Assembly: GCA_941918925.1 (NCBI GenBank) | Contig: OW799237.1 | Span: forward strand, 70,301,626 to 70,365,625 | DNA from: Phyto melanocephala | Taxonomy: Eukaryota > Arthropoda > Insecta > Diptera > Rhinophoridae | Length of the DNA stretch: 64,000 nt | Direction: 5' to 3' | Part shown: positions 26,301 to 41,300 of the stretch, in pieces | Position numbering within the stretch: position 1 is the first letter of the stretch | How the letters are laid out: every line of letters starts with the position of its first letter | Notes under the pieces: generated by a model | Seen by the model: only the letters and a program-made list of their open reading frames with translations | Databases searched by the model: none | What the model was told of the DNA's origin: nothing | Translations under genes and position numbers: made by a program

Positions 26301-29300
26301 TGAAATTGTAAACACTACTGAATCTAATGAAAAACAAATGACAGATCATGACATATTACAAATAGCCGAAACGTCACTTTAAAAACATATCATCCCTTCT
26401 ACATGTCGTCGTTCTCAAATTATTGTGTGCTATAGGTATATGTTTTATGTGTCACATAGAACACAATAACTTGTGAACGACGATGTGAATTAAAAAAAAG
26501 TTTACAAAAAGATGAACAGTATTTTTTCAATAGTAATTATTACAATATAAATTTTTTCCGTTTATTTATCTGCTTCAAAGTTATGTAGGGTAAAATAAAG
26601 ATTTTATTCGTTTCCGTTTGTTTAAGTATATTACAGTACACTTTCCTTAAGTTGTCTTTATATCATCTGATTTCTCATCCAAGTTGAGCTGTAATTTGTA
26701 AAGTTTTTTTTTTTTAGATTTGACATAGATATAATTGTGGAAAACTATTTTTAATAAAAATTAAAGATTATATATCTGGACGTGAATTAGTTGTTAGACT
26801 TAGACGAGATCTAGGATAGTGTAAAGATAACATTAGTTAGCAGACCGATTCGACCTACACGTCGGAAGAGGAATCAACTATAAAAACTTCATGACTGCAG
26901 CATCTTTCCTTTGGGCTGTGCGATGATGAATCATTCAGTATATACACATTGCAAAAAAATGAGTTGAAAGTACTAGAAAACAGTTCTTCAGTACTTACAA
27001 TTTAGCATCTAAACCCATTATTTTAACAGAGCAATGTCATTGGAGGCAAGTACTTACCACCCTCGCTTAAAAATAGGGACTCGTATAAGTACTTATTAGG
27101 GTCGCTTATAAATAGGGACTTAAATAAGTACTAACTTTTATAGCAATACATAACATAAGTACTTGTTTTAATAACCTAAATAACCCATTACTAATATGGA
27201 CTTAGAGAAGTCGTTCGGTCCTTCTAACAACGAAAACTCGGTTAGAGTATTCTGCGATACGTTTATTTAAAATTAAAAAATCAGTGAAAAACTATAAGTC
27301 ACCACTTTTTTAATGAAATTCTTTGCACCTGTTGCAAAAATCATTATTACTTATACCCTAAGCGTGTTAAACTAAATGAGAATTATAAAAAGTTATGCAC
27401 TTATTTGAATAGCTTCTAGCAAATTTCGCAATAAGAAATTGTATTGTGTGTGTATCTAAACAAATGACTGGAAATAAGTGCTTACGTATCACATTATAAA
27501 TCAAGTCATTACTAAAATACTTCTAAGTAAGACACGGTATGCAATAGTCATTGAAAAGTATGTTGTTTAGTAAGAGCAAGTCATTACCTAGTTTTTGCTG
27601 AGTTATTATAGTATAATAAAAAAGTAAATAAATTTAAATCCAACTTTTTTGTTTAAAATTAGTTTTTTTTTAAGGAAAAGAGCAGATTTTTAGTTTTCAG
27701 TAAAGATTTTTGTACAATGTTATGTTGCAAAGCTGTTTGACTGGTTGAGATTTTAGCAAAAAGAAAAAAAAGGAAGACTAAAATAAAAACAAGTAAGAGC
27801 GCTATATTCGGCCGTGCCGAATCTTATATACCCTCCACAACGTGTAGTCATGCAATAACAGTAGTTTGTATCACCATTCATTCCATATGAAATACGTATG
27901 TACATACATACATATAAAAAACATACATATATAAAAACAATCCATTTTAAAAGAAAAAAAAAAAAAATATTTAAAAAAAAAATTAAAAAAATATTAAAAA
28001 AAAATTAAAAAAAAAAATTTTTAAAAAAAATAATTAAAATATATATAATTAATATAAAACAAAAAAAAATTAAAAAAAAGAAATTAAAAAAAAATAATAT
28101 AAATAATATATTAAATAAAAAATAAAAAAAAAAAAATTAAAAAAAAAAATATGAAAAAAATAAAAAAAATTTTTATTGGCTCAGCTGGGATTCGATGCCA
28201 CCTTTTCTCTAACCAGTATACACGTTTGTATGTATGTATGTTGTTGTTGTAATGTTGTTTTTGTGAAAAAAAAATCGAGGTGGTCGTGGGTTTTTGCTCA
28301 TATCTCAGTTGTTTATGTACCGATGTTTCTGATTTTCAATACCGATCTACTCCCGAATATTTCTGATATTTTAATACCTCACCCGGGTCCAAGCGATGGG
28401 GGGCTTCAAAAAGTTGATTTCAACATACACACGGACGACGGTCTGACGGACAGACTGACAGAGCTTAATCGACTCCCCTATTCATAAGCTTTCAGAAAAT
28501 ATATACTTTATGGGGTCGGAAATGAAAATTGTAGAAATTTCACACGGAATGACAAACCTATATATACCCTTTTTCACTGTGTGAAGGGTATAATAATTGG
28601 GATCCTCTGTCTAGAAACTCAGTCTTGTAGCGAAAGAAAAAAATCCAATGTTCAGTAATCAGTAAAAAAAGATTCTAAGTTTTATTATAAATTGAAAGAG
28701 TTTAAAAAAATTCTTAAAAATGTGAGTTTTATTTTCAACTATGCATACTTCGGTAACCTAAATAAAATTTAAACTTCCCCGGTAATATTTATATACAAAA
28801 GTGTGCAAAAATTTATTTATAATTTATTAAAACAATCACTGTATTATAATTATTAAAATATTTTTTTAAACCTGGCAACAATTCAATTCAATTAAATCAG
28901 TAAATTAAATATTTCTTTTTATACTTCTTATAAATGTAATATTTTTATATAAGTTTTATGTATAAAAATTAATTAATTTAAATAAGTTTTACGAAAAAAA
29001 ACACAATTACTTAAATACATATATGTGTGTGTCTGTGTATGCTTTAATATATAATTTGTTAAAAAAACTAGTATGAAGGAGGAGTGTTGGAAATGTTTCT
29101 CACCGAATCTCAAAAACATTATTACACCGCCATGAAAAAGTTGGGACGAAAAAAACCACAGAAAGTCATTAAGCGACCAATAAATCATTTTTTAGCGATG
29201 TTTTACGATTTATCAAATTCCAGAAGGTAATAAACCAAAATAAAAAAAAACAATTTTTTTTTCTTTTGCTTTAAGAAAAAAATTTTCAAATTGCTAAAAG

Positions 29301-32300
29301 TATGATTTGAACTAAAAAACAATGGCATTTTAAACAATCACATTTAAGCATATTTTTATATCACCTACGCCTACATAGTCACGCCTTCTATTCGCCTACA
29401 CATTAACACACTTTTACACATTTCTAAATTAGAATCAAAACTACTAACCATGGTGTCTCTACATAAGGTGATTGTATTTCGTAAAGAATTTTTCCCTTAA
29501 CATTTTCATACGAGTATGACATTTAACATAACAAAATTATATGAAACCATTGTATGTTGTATGCTTTTTTTTAACATAAGGAAATAAACAGCTGATAAAT
29601 GACAAACATCCTATGTAATCACACCATGCTATTAACTAGGTATCATACACTAATCTCTTTGAAAATGAAAGAGATGGCAACATTGTATTTGTGTTTGTAT
29701 ATAGTTATTTTAAAAAAAAATTATTTTTGAGTTTTAAAATTATTATTTAAGACTTTTTAGTTTAGAATACTAAATATCTACATGACATGAGTTTTTGAAA
29801 TTTTAATTTAAAAACTATGATATGATTTTTGAGTTGTTTTTGAAAACTATCGATTGTTTTTTGCATCACACCCAATAACCAAACCGCTAATAAACTTTCA
29901 CAGTGGTTTTCTTCTAGGTTTTTGTAAACGTACATTTTGTATTAATTTATTTTAATATTTATGTATCCTTTGGTATTGAGTAAAATCTATAGAAAAAAGA
30001 GCAACAAAAAAGTTTGATTTGGTGATAAAATTATTTGAACACTTGACTTCTTAACAAGAACGAAAGAGTGAGAAAGATATATTTAGTAACGTCTTGTCAT
30101 TAGTGTGCGTAGAAGGTGTTTTCAACTTTATAGCTTCTCCAATTTAGCTGTTAAACTATAAAGTCCAAAGCATCAATGTTTAACAGAAATCTATGTATCG
30201 CAAGACTTTGAACTTTTTCCACTTTCTACTCTATTTTAGCACTAATGTAACCATATAATCTCCCTTTAAAATTGTCTATTTTCACCTCCTTTTCTTTTAA
30301 TTTCCTTCCAATCTGTAGTTAAAAAATTAGAGGTTATTAGATGTAGAACCATGTAGAAATTCTTTAAAAAAAGCACAGTGGGGTACGTTGTTTAAAGTAA
30401 AGAAAGGATCAAAAGCTTCTATTATATATTTAATTTTAAACTTTACTTTAACTTTATATTATTATATAAAATTGGTTTAAACATTTGATTTTGATTTTTA
30501 AGAATTTAAAAAAAAAAATATTTCACCACTTTTAATTCGCTTGTCATTTTCACTAAATATTTTCCTTTAACATTAGCTTTTTTCATTTTATAAGTAGAGA
30601 GGAACCATTTTTGAAATCTTTTAAAAGATTTTCTATGTGTAGAACATTTGTCCAAAACTTAATGTAAGTGCAAGAACTTAAACAAATTAAAATGAAAAGT
30701 TCTAAATAAATAAAAACTTTTAAAGAATTTATTACAAAAAGATAATTTTTATTTGAAAGCTGTCTTTAATAATAATGAATCAAAAGTCGCGCCTGCGTGT
30801 AAAAATTGAATAACTTTTTTGTTTATTATTATTTTTTTTAAATTTTTTTTAAATTATAATATTATCTTTGTATGACCTCAATTTTAATTATGAAAAATAA
30901 TGTCAGAGAGATGACCACCATTTTCATCGATGCACAATTGGGCTCTTAAACAGGCGTTTTGCATAACTGCACGCAAGGTTTCAGGCTCTATTGCCCTGAT
31001 CTCAGCTTCAATGTTGTTCTTTAGCTGCTCTATAGTTTGAGGCTTGTTTACATACACTCCTTCTTTGAGATAACCCCATAGAAAATAATCAGGGGCAGTT
31101 AAATCCGGTGAACGTGCTGGCCAATTAAATTCTGAATTTTTCGAGATAATTCGGTCGTCAAAAATTTCATTTAAAAGCGTCATTGTGGCACGGGCCGTGT
31201 GTGCTGTTGCTCCATCCTGCTGAAACCACTTGTTGGCTGCCTCAGGGCGTACAAAATTATTAAGCATAGCGTTCTAGAGATGCCCAGTTGTCCAGAACGT
31301 CTTCGCGTTGAAGTTCCTGAATATTCTGCAACACTGACCCGTACACGAGCAATGTTCACTTGATTCTGTATTATTCTTGGTCTTCCTGATCGTGGCAAAT
31401 CTGACACTGCACCTTGTTGTCGGAACCGTGCAATTAAACGATTAATTGTGGTTTGGTTAGGTGCATTTCTGGTGTTGAAATAATTTCGATATGCTCGTTG
31501 CGTCAGTAAAATTGAGCGCCCATTGGAAAAGTAAAATTCTACCACTTTCGTTCGTTGCTCAGTCGTTAAATTTTGCATGGTGGTGTAACACGAATCGATG
31601 AATAAAATCTGAAAAAAAAAAATAAAAAATATTAATAAACAAAAAAGTTATTAAATTTTTACACGCAGGCGTGACTTTTGGTCCACCCTGTACATGTACA
31701 GCTACGGTCAATATAATAACATCAACTCATTATTATTATTATTTATTTTAAGAGCTTTAAGACGTCAATTAATTCAGTTAAAAACTTAAAATCTTTATTG
31801 GTCAAAATAATAGCACTACATTTAATTTTAAAAAATGAATTGGTAGTTCTAAAAAAATTAGCAAAACTAAAGAATTTTATTTTTATGTTTTCTAAATAAT
31901 AAAAAAGTGTTTTCACACTTAAAGTTAAAACTTAGTTTTAACTTTAAAACCACTAACAGCTGATTTTGCATTCACACTACAAGATTAGTTACAACAGGTT
32001 TATCTCACAGTATGTCGAAATTTTTTTTTTTAAATAAAATTAGTTTCTCTTAGAAATAAGTGTAATTCTTAAAGTATTTTTTTTTAATTCTTTTGTTGAA
32101 AAATTTGTTTCACACACTGTATATTACCTGTTTTTGTTTGTATGAAAAACTAAGACATTTTTACAATGCGCTCCAAAATAGAAATTATTTTATTTTCTGT
32201 AAATAAATAGCTGAAAAGTGGTTGAAAATTGTGGAAATACTTATTTTTTGATGTTGTTGTTGCTGCATCCATTGCTTTAATTTCGTCTGATTTTTTTCAC

Positions 32301-35300
32301 TTATTCAGCGCCATCTAACGTTGTTAGCTATTTTAAATAATTTTAAGATTTAGTAGTAAATCTAGTAGTAGTAAATAGTAGAGAATCTACTTAAAACCAA
32401 AATACACAAAGGTTTTAAGATGGTTTTAACGAAATTATTTTGTTTAGTAAAACTTGGTTTTAATGATTGGTTTCAACGTTAAAACCGAATTTAGTATTAA
32501 TACCTTAAGTGTGAAAGCACTTTAAAAGTAATACTGCCTTTAACTTGCAATTACGGCCGCACAACGCTTTACAGCCAAATTTATTAGGCTTTGACATATT
32601 TCTTAAGGATTGGAATTTATATATTATTTATAACTTTAATATGGACTTCTGCACTTGTTGGTTTTATAGCAGATGCTACCTTCTTTATGGCTGCCTTTAA
32701 ATTTTCAGTGGGGTTCAAATCCGACGACTCTACAGGCCACAACATTGTTTAAGTTATTAATGAACCACTTGTTGCCGTTTCGCTAATGTGTTTGGAGTGT
32801 TTGTTTTTTTTTTTTTGCTGTAAACTGCGGGTCAAATTCATTATTTAGTGTTTTTTGCACACAAATCTGGAATATTTTGCATTAAAAAATACGATTTTCG
32901 ATTCACATATCCATAGAACGTTTCATCATTTTTTAAGTAGTAGCTTTTGCAAAAGCAATAGTTTGACCACATGCTCAGATGAACGTAGTGGCACTTTTCG
33001 TTGACTACAACCCTTAACTCTACGTCTTGACGAGCCATCGATTTGTTTAGACTAGAACAAAACGTCGGCAGAGCCACTGTCAAAAAATTGTTCATGTTCT
33101 TTGATATGGAGAAAACGTATTAAGAGAATTTTGTTGGTATTTTTATGTGTCGTCTCTTTCTTTCATATTTAAAATGCCTTTTAATATCAGACATCGTTGT
33201 TCGAACAAATGTTCTGACAACGCTGTTTGAACAAGAACAAAACATCGACAACAGCGGTCCACACCAGGCAAATTCATGTGCGCACAAAAAATTGTTCGTT
33301 GTTCAAACAAATCGATGGCTGGTGTAGACCGTAGGTAAGATTACTATATCACAGTAAACGACGAGTAGTTTTCGCAATTGCCGTTATATCTAATGCTTTT
33401 TTGAGTTCCGCAGCTAGCATAAAAGGAATATTTTAGCATATGTTAAAATTAAACGTTTCAACATTAGAAGTGACCTAATTTGTTATTGGTCGCGTGATTC
33501 TACTCTAGTCTCATATCTCAATGGATTGTGTTCATTTTATTGGAACAGTTAATTAATTTTCTTATTTCGGAATACAACTTACCTTGAAACTACAGTTTTT
33601 TTTTTTAACAACGTAACGTTTTTTTTTATCGTCTAGTGTTTTTCGCGTCCCATTGCTATATAATTTAAACAAAAACTTTGGTAAATATTACAAAATTATA
33701 TTTAAATTTTAATTCCCTTCGTTTTAGATTGTTTTTTTTTTGTAAAATTAAAAAGAATAAATTAATGATAAGCTAAGTAGTGCTATAATATTTAAAGTAC
33801 TTAATATGATATGTTAGAAAATAATCGATCATAACTAAAAGACATTTACGATATTTCATAACAATAACCCACGTTCCGAGAGAACAAAAAATATACACTT
33901 ACATTTGACATTAAAAAAAAAACTTTTCATTTAATCTAAATCTGTTTTTCATATGAGAATATAATTGTGACTAGTGCTATTATTTTGACCGGCACTGTAT
34001 AAGAAAAATGTTATTTTGTTCATAAATATGTAAATTATAACCTTAATAAAACAAAGTTTAGTTGAACTACAATTAACCCATTGTGCATTTGCGTATAAAA
34101 TAGCTTACTGCATGTTAATGAAAACACCACTTCTGTAAATAAATTATTAACATACTCAGAGTCTCTCTTAGAGTAAAAAAAATATTTTATAATATTTGCA
34201 CTAAATTATTTAAACAATCACATTAAAATGCACTAAACATCTGATAACATTAACAACAGAATAAAATTTATTATTTCATATAATTCCAACTTTATTGAAG
34301 GGTGCCCCAGTAAGATTGCATTTTTGAATTTAGTGTAAATTTTAGTGCGCAAGTGGCAACTCTAAAATTTGTCAGCTGTTATATACATTTATTTCAATTA
34401 TCAGTCGTGATTCAGCTCTGGTGAGGTCAAGAGCTCACGCGTTTTTGCCATTATCGTTGAATGGCAATCGTGTTGTCCCTTTTTATCTGTCTTCGAGAGT
34501 TTTGCGTCTCATTCTTGCGTGGTTAACAGTGTGGTGTCGCTTATCTATGCTTTGAATACAGTTTTCAGACTATTCTACAGTTAACCGCGTGCTTTAATTT
34601 TAATTGGAGGAGTACCAAATAAACTCAATTTACTTGTGACTGGAGGAGTTCCTATACAATGGTTTAGGTCGACTTGCGGTACCTGAAGCAACTTTTTGTA
34701 ACTGGAGGAGAACCATATAAACTCAGTTCTTATTTATTGTTCGAGTGTCTCCGACTTTTTATACAGAGGTATAGGTCGACTTGCGGTGCCTGAATCAACG
34801 TTTTGTAACCGTGAATACTCTGACTATTTGGTTATGTACCATTAAACTCTGCCATTAAATTTTTAAATAAAAAAAAAAACATATTCCAATTATTAGGAAT
34901 GAAGCACTTTATCAAAAAATAATGCACAGTAAATGTAAAAACTTATTACAAAATTGGAAGGTTTTGCTAAAACGCTCGCAACTTTTAAAGTATTTTCAGT
35001 CGAGAAAATGCACCTAATGTGTCAACCATTCAAAGAATGGTCAATAACTCCTGTTTTTTTTCAACGTAACGGCCGGTCTCTTAAAAACATTGCTGTTATA
35101 GAAAAGAGTGTTACCTAAAACCCGAAAATATCAATTCGGCATCGCAACAAATTTTGACAGAAGACCTCCATCTGCATGTATAGAAAATTTAGGTTACACA
35201 GTAACTAAAACAGATAGACAGTAATTAAAAAAAATCGTCATGTAATCCATGAAAAACAAATGCACACAACGAGTAACTGATTGGTGCGGATTTTGGTCAG

Positions 35301-38300
35301 GCGGCGTGATTGGGCCTTATATATTTAGGGGAACATGATAACGAAGTTTTTGTGGCCTCAACTAGGCGGCATGTCTCTGGATGAAATGTGATTTCAGCAA
35401 GTCTGCGCTACCAGCCACACCGCGAATTAAGCAATCCATTTTTTAAATCACCGATTTCCAGAACAAATTATCTCGGGAAATTGTAATGTCAACTGGCCAC
35501 CAAAGTCATGTGATTTTTTTCTTTGAAGTTTTGTGAAATCTTAGGTTAATATGAATAAACCAAAAGTAATTCCTGAACTTTCAGTCGATATTCAAGGCGT
35601 CATCAGTGAAATAAAACCTATGAAAATTGCATGAAAATATTAATGGTCTGTCATTAAAGCCGTGTGGATTTGACGAATATTTTATTCCGTACTTAATCGA
35701 AATATGTCTTCTATTCAATCCGACAAGAAATCACAACTATTTAAAAAAATTCGTTTTTTTACTTATTTAAAAATTAAGAAGTGCATTATTACTGTGACAC
35801 CCTTTGTTAGGTACACGATCTCTCAATTATAATAAATAAAATGAAGGATGACATATTGACAGTGCGGGACCACTATTTTGTATTAAAAAGTACATAACCT
35901 TAATGACTCTCTCTAACAGTGCCCTTGTGTAGTCCTTTTTGGATTCTTAACTCCAGTTATTGTTTAATTGCGAAGTGGCTTTTAGACAATAATTATTTTA
36001 AACAATTATTTGAGTTACACATTTTAGTTGAGGTTTGTAAAGTAAAATATACAAGTTTGAATTAAATTGCTCTAAAAATTGTTGCCTCATGTCAATGAAC
36101 AAAAGTAAGAAAGTTGTAGTCTAAGTTCTAACGATTTGGAAATTAAAAAGAATATTTAAAAAAAAAATAATGCCTCGATGATGATGTTTTTTTATCAGTC
36201 TCAGGAGCGTCATAGAATTTTTAGGTGTAGCCTAGAACAAATAAAGGACGAAGCCTTTACTTTAGAAGAGTATTTTTGAAGAAAGGTATCTGTTTGAGAA
36301 AGAAAATTGCTGATGTAACACAAAATCAATGCTATGACAAGTGTTTCTGTTTTTGACCCCGTGACTCTTGTCGTCATTGCGATATCAACCTTTACATCAT
36401 TGTTCAAAAATATTCATACAAGATTATTAGATTAGATTTACATTTTACAATACATTTTGGTTAAAAAAAATCATTTATATCAAATACTTTAAAATAATTA
36501 AAAAACATTCTTATCTGCTTACATTATACTAATCTACACTGTAAAATGCTTAAGCTACTCTTCTGAAAGGGACATACAAATAAGCTCCTGAAATCTTTTT
36601 TTTTTTTAGCACCGAACTGAATGATGTATGCTTAATAGTGCACCAACGTTTTTTTATATAGCAACTAGTTATTTTATAGCTTAAATTATAAACTTTTTTT
36701 AATGTTCTTGTTATGAAATTTTAATATAAAATGTTAATATAATAAATAAATGTTTCCCATTCCCTTTATTTTTCCCCACAAAATTAATATATAAAAAAAA
36801 CTACACCATTTACACACCACTACAACTACAATGTGAACTGCAAATGATCTGTGTATTATATAACGTACGTACATATAGATTTGAAATAGCCATATTCGTA
36901 CTGATTTTTTTAAATATGTTAACCATGGGTATTGAGCACTACAATCAACCGCATGCCGTGTTTTTCATACTCGAAGTCAGTAATGCATTTTTTACCACCG
37001 TCTTTGGTTTGGGTAAGTAAGGAGTCTCAATAATTTGCTCTGTTTCCTTGAACATCTCTCACCCTCACTATTATAAAATTTAAAACGTTTTGAAAGATCT
37101 ACTAAAGAATCTGATAAACGATTTATTTTGAACGACGATTACAAAATGGTTTTAAATTAAAGCCAAAATGATCGAGATAGAAATAAATAGAGAAAAAAAT
37201 ATTTATATAAATAGGGAGAGAGAGAAAGGGGAATATGGAAAATTACAGAGCTAAATCATCAATAAGCCCTTTTAATAATTTAAATTATTAAAAAAATAAC
37301 TAATACAAATATTATTTTTCTTTATCCATTAATATTTCTATGACTTCTTTTCTTATGTTAACGTAATGTGACATAATTAAAGAGGCCATAGTGAAGATAG
37401 TAGGTCTACGTTATCATTATTTTACGGTCCCTTGGAATGTATTTGATTTTCTCTTGGTGTTGGCATCAATATTCGGCATACTCATGGAAGATATTATGAT
37501 TGATTTGCCGATAAGTCCCACTCTCTTGAGAGTGGTACGTGTCTTTCGTATTGGCCGCATTTTGAGACTTATTAAAGCTGCGAAGGGTATACGTAAATTG
37601 CTGTTTGCCTTGGTAGTATCACTGCCGGCTCTATTTAATATTGGCGCTTTGCTGGGCCTGATAACATTTATTTATGCCATTTTGGGCATGTCCCTTTTTG
37701 GTCACGTTAGACTGCAGGGTGCTCTTGACGATATGGTCAACTTTCAGACATTTGGTCGCAGCATGCAATTGTTATTTCGCTTAATGACCTCAGCCGGTTG
37801 GAATGATGTACTCGAGTCGCTAATGATACAGCCACCAGATTGTGATCCTCATTTTAATCGTCAAGCGAATGGCGATTGTGGCCATCCTTTACTGGCTATT
37901 TCATACTTTACCAGTTTCATAATTATTAGCTACATGATTGTCATTAACATGTATATCGCCATTATTTTGGAGAATTTCAATCAAGCCCATCAAGAGGAAG
38001 AAATTGGTATAGTAGAAGACGATTTGGAAATGTTCTATATCAGGTGGTCTAAGTAAGTCTTTCGCTGCTGCTTAACGAAAAAAAAAAAAAATAAAAAAAA
38101 AATTGCTTTACGCTTTCGCTTTCACATTTCACCAAAAATCGTGTTTTACTAACCGTTTTTACCTCTATGTTTTTTTACACTTTTGTAGATATGATCCCCA
38201 TGCTACACAATTCATACATTTTGCACAATTGTCCGATTTCATTGCATCTCTGGATCCACCGTTGGGCATCGCGAAACCGAACACCGTAGCATTGGTATCA

Positions 38301-41300
38301 TTTAATCTACCCATTTCCAAAGGCAATAAAATACATTGTTTAGATATTCTCCATGCATTGGTGAAACATGTTTTGGGTCATGTCGAAGAGACCGACAATT
38401 TCAAACAGTTGCAAGAGCAAATGGACGTTAAGTTCAAAAAACAGTTCCCCACGCGCAAAGAATTAGAAATCGTTTCGTCGACCCGCATCTGGAAGCGTCA
38501 GGAGAAGGCTGCAAAGCTAATACAAACAACCTGGAGAGAATATCAAAGGTAGGTTTCCATGCTAAACAGACCACAAATTTTAAGTTTAACGAATAGTAAT
38601 AATTGAGAATTATTTTTGTTGTTTCTCTTGAGTAGAAGAAAGAGAGAGAAAGAACGTTCGAATTCCGGAGACAGCGCTCAAACATCAAGTCCTGGTGGTT
38701 GGCAGGCAAGGTTATCCTCGCTAAATTTCTTTCATTTGCAGGTAAGATCATTTGCGTAACTAAACCATTCTGGTGGGTGCAATGCCGTCCCCTCCCGAAT
38801 TGTTAAATTTAATGTAATTATAAAATTAACTCAGTTTAAGATTTAATTTATTTTTAATAAAAGTACTTGTCAATTTGTTGTTGCATAATTTGACATTAAT
38901 ATTGCATTTCGGGCTGCCCCTTACTTAAAAAATAAATGATATTGTGCGTAATGATTGTGCTATTAAATGCGATATACTTCAGTCACATCTGGTGTTTAAT
39001 AGTGTTTTTAAATTTTACATTCTAAAATCACAACAAAAAACTTTATGATATAGTAATTTTAAAAATTGCAAAAATTTGGAAGTTTGTTTTATTCTCAAAA
39101 ACGACAACTATGCCAACATTTGGATAAATCGGTATTACACCGAGTGATGGAGAAAATCAAAATCAACTGATGTCAACCTTAAACTGAACTTACATATCCG
39201 TTGATCTCTTTTATGCATCTGTCAACATATAGAATCAGTGTAATTATATGTGACAAGTTACACGGCAAAACGCAAAGAATGCATAAGTATACGTATCAAG
39301 GCAGCAAAGCAGGTTTACTTTCTACTTTTGTATCCGTTGCATAAAAGGTGAAAAAATGTCAGCTGTTGCTGATAGTCATGGATGACAAATAATATTTGTT
39401 TGTCAATGTTATCGATAAATTTGTTTGTGTTGTGGATTTATGGTGAAAGAAAAAGCATTCGAAATAAAGTTGTCTATTACTTTTAAGAGAAAAATACATA
39501 AAAACTAATTTTGAACATAATTTTTTCATTACCAAAATTTTAATTCTATTTACCGATAACTGTTATGTGCTGAGTGTCATCTCTGTTTGTTTATTATTCC
39601 AAAAAAAAAAAACAAGTGCAATGAAGGAGAAGCGCATTGATACTCATGTTATTTTCGAGCTTTTTGTAGGCCCTTCTAGCACAAAATATTATAAACATAA
39701 ACTCAATGAATTCCATGAATTCTTTTAAAATTCCAATTTCACTTTCCATTTTGGCAAAATTGTTTTTAGTTGATAAAAATATAAACACAACAGCTGATTA
39801 AAACAAAAAAGTTGATGCGAAAAACGCGTTGTGTGTAACTTGAACTTATAAACGTACTAGCTAATACCCGGTGTGCTTCACCACCCTCATCGTAATGAAA
39901 TAAAAATTTTATAGTTCAAAAATATATTTATTTTGCAAGTGCCACGCCAACAATTTCTTATTCAAATAATCATATAGACGTCAAAGTGTCTTTTGCAAAA
40001 TTTGGGTACTCTAACTATTATCGCTTCCCAGATATACTAATTTTTGTATTTAATTCATATGATAGTGGCACGCCCACTATTACTAAAGCATCCATTTCTT
40101 ATCAAAATAGTCATATAGATGTCAAAGCTTCTCGTGCAAAATGTGGGTACTCTAACTGTTATCGCTTCCCGAATATACGAATTTTTGTATTTAATTGCTA
40201 TGAGAGCTGCCACGCCCACTATTTCTAATATACCCATTTTTTCCAGAAATGTTTATTCGAGTGTCAAAGTTGCTCTTGCAAAATTTTAGTACTCTAATCG
40301 ATATCGTTTTCCAAATATACGAAATTTAGTATTTAATTCATGTGGCCACGCCTACTATTGAAAGTCGGCCCATTTTTTACCCAAATGTTCGTGTGGATGT
40401 CAAAGTTTACCGTACTTAATTTGAAGACTCTAGCTGCATTAACTTTCGTGATATATAATATTTAATACTTATTCTTTAGTAGGGCGTGGCACCCCGCTCA
40501 CTTACAATTTTAAACCAAGATATAGCCTATAGTTCCTTCCAGACACACAGAAAGATTCTGTGAAAATTTCAAGGCAATCGGTTCAGCCGTTTAACCGTCT
40601 ATAAAGCACCAACAAAGATACAAACACACATTGATTTTTATATATAGAAGATAAAAGGGTGAAAAAGTATCAAACGCAACAACGCATGAACGGATGATAT
40701 GTAACTCCAGCTTAACACTTTTTATTGAGAAGATATTTGCTTTAAGTTATAGAAACTTCGACTTATTGAAGTTCAAGTTGAACTATGTATACAAAAATAA
40801 CTTACTTACACAATTGGAAAATTTTTCTAGGTGTCTCGTCGCGGCACTCAATGTTCAAGTCGAGCTTCTTCTCGAAAATCATCTCGGGCTTCTGATGCAT
40901 CGGACATTAGTGAATTAGCTGGTCCCTGGTTGAACTTACCACTTATGATGGTGTCTGGAGCCGACGATGTAGTCAATAATATTAAACAACATGGTGAAGA
41001 GCTTGGAAAGCGGTATTTATACACATTTTTTTTTTAAATTATTCCTTTTTAAAATTTTCTTTTGATAAAGAAAATAATTATTGCATTTTTTGACGAAAAC
41101 TCTAAAATGTTATTTTAAAGGTGGTTTGTATTAATAAATTTAATTTTTTTTTTTCAAAATCGACAACAAAACCTCTAAGACAAATTTGTAGAATATCCTC
41201 ATGTTTATCCTTGACCTATGAGTCCCTACTCTCCGAAATGGTTAACTGCAAATTAACGAACGACTCACAACCAAGTGATTTAAATTTTTTAAATAAATTC

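Larger units (their letters stand above)
23035..29071 (+). other. 6.0 kb intron of NaCP60E
   Basis: Holds an inverted-repeat element (23409-23935), a Harbinger fossil (24125-25775), a mariner fossil (25850-26390), a candidate MITE (26949-27598) and copy C (27788-28591). The remainder is AT-rich. Confidence 0.8.
29227..36878 (+). other. 7.65 kb intron of NaCP60E
   Basis: 29227-30770 is AT-rich with nothing recognised. Next are three DNA transposon fossils (30771-31690, 31699-33997, 34299-35806), the first two only 8 bp apart. 35810-36878 shows nothing recognisable. Confidence 0.75.

Noticed and set aside
28176..28487. 103-codon frame, with an 80-residue relative antisense at 5889-6128
   Set aside because: Both lie antisense within Helentron-like copies B and C. 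Similarity follows from the shared repeat DNA, and copy D breaks the frame. There is no start context or domain, so it is not called as a gene.
34370..34860. Solo LTR within the mariner fossil
   Set aside because: It has repeated segments and a TG start, but no convincing CA end or target duplication could be fixed.
39256..39842. Element with CAAGTTACAC inverted ends
   Set aside because: Only about 10 bp match clearly and no target duplication is visible, so it is mentioned within the intron entry but not called.
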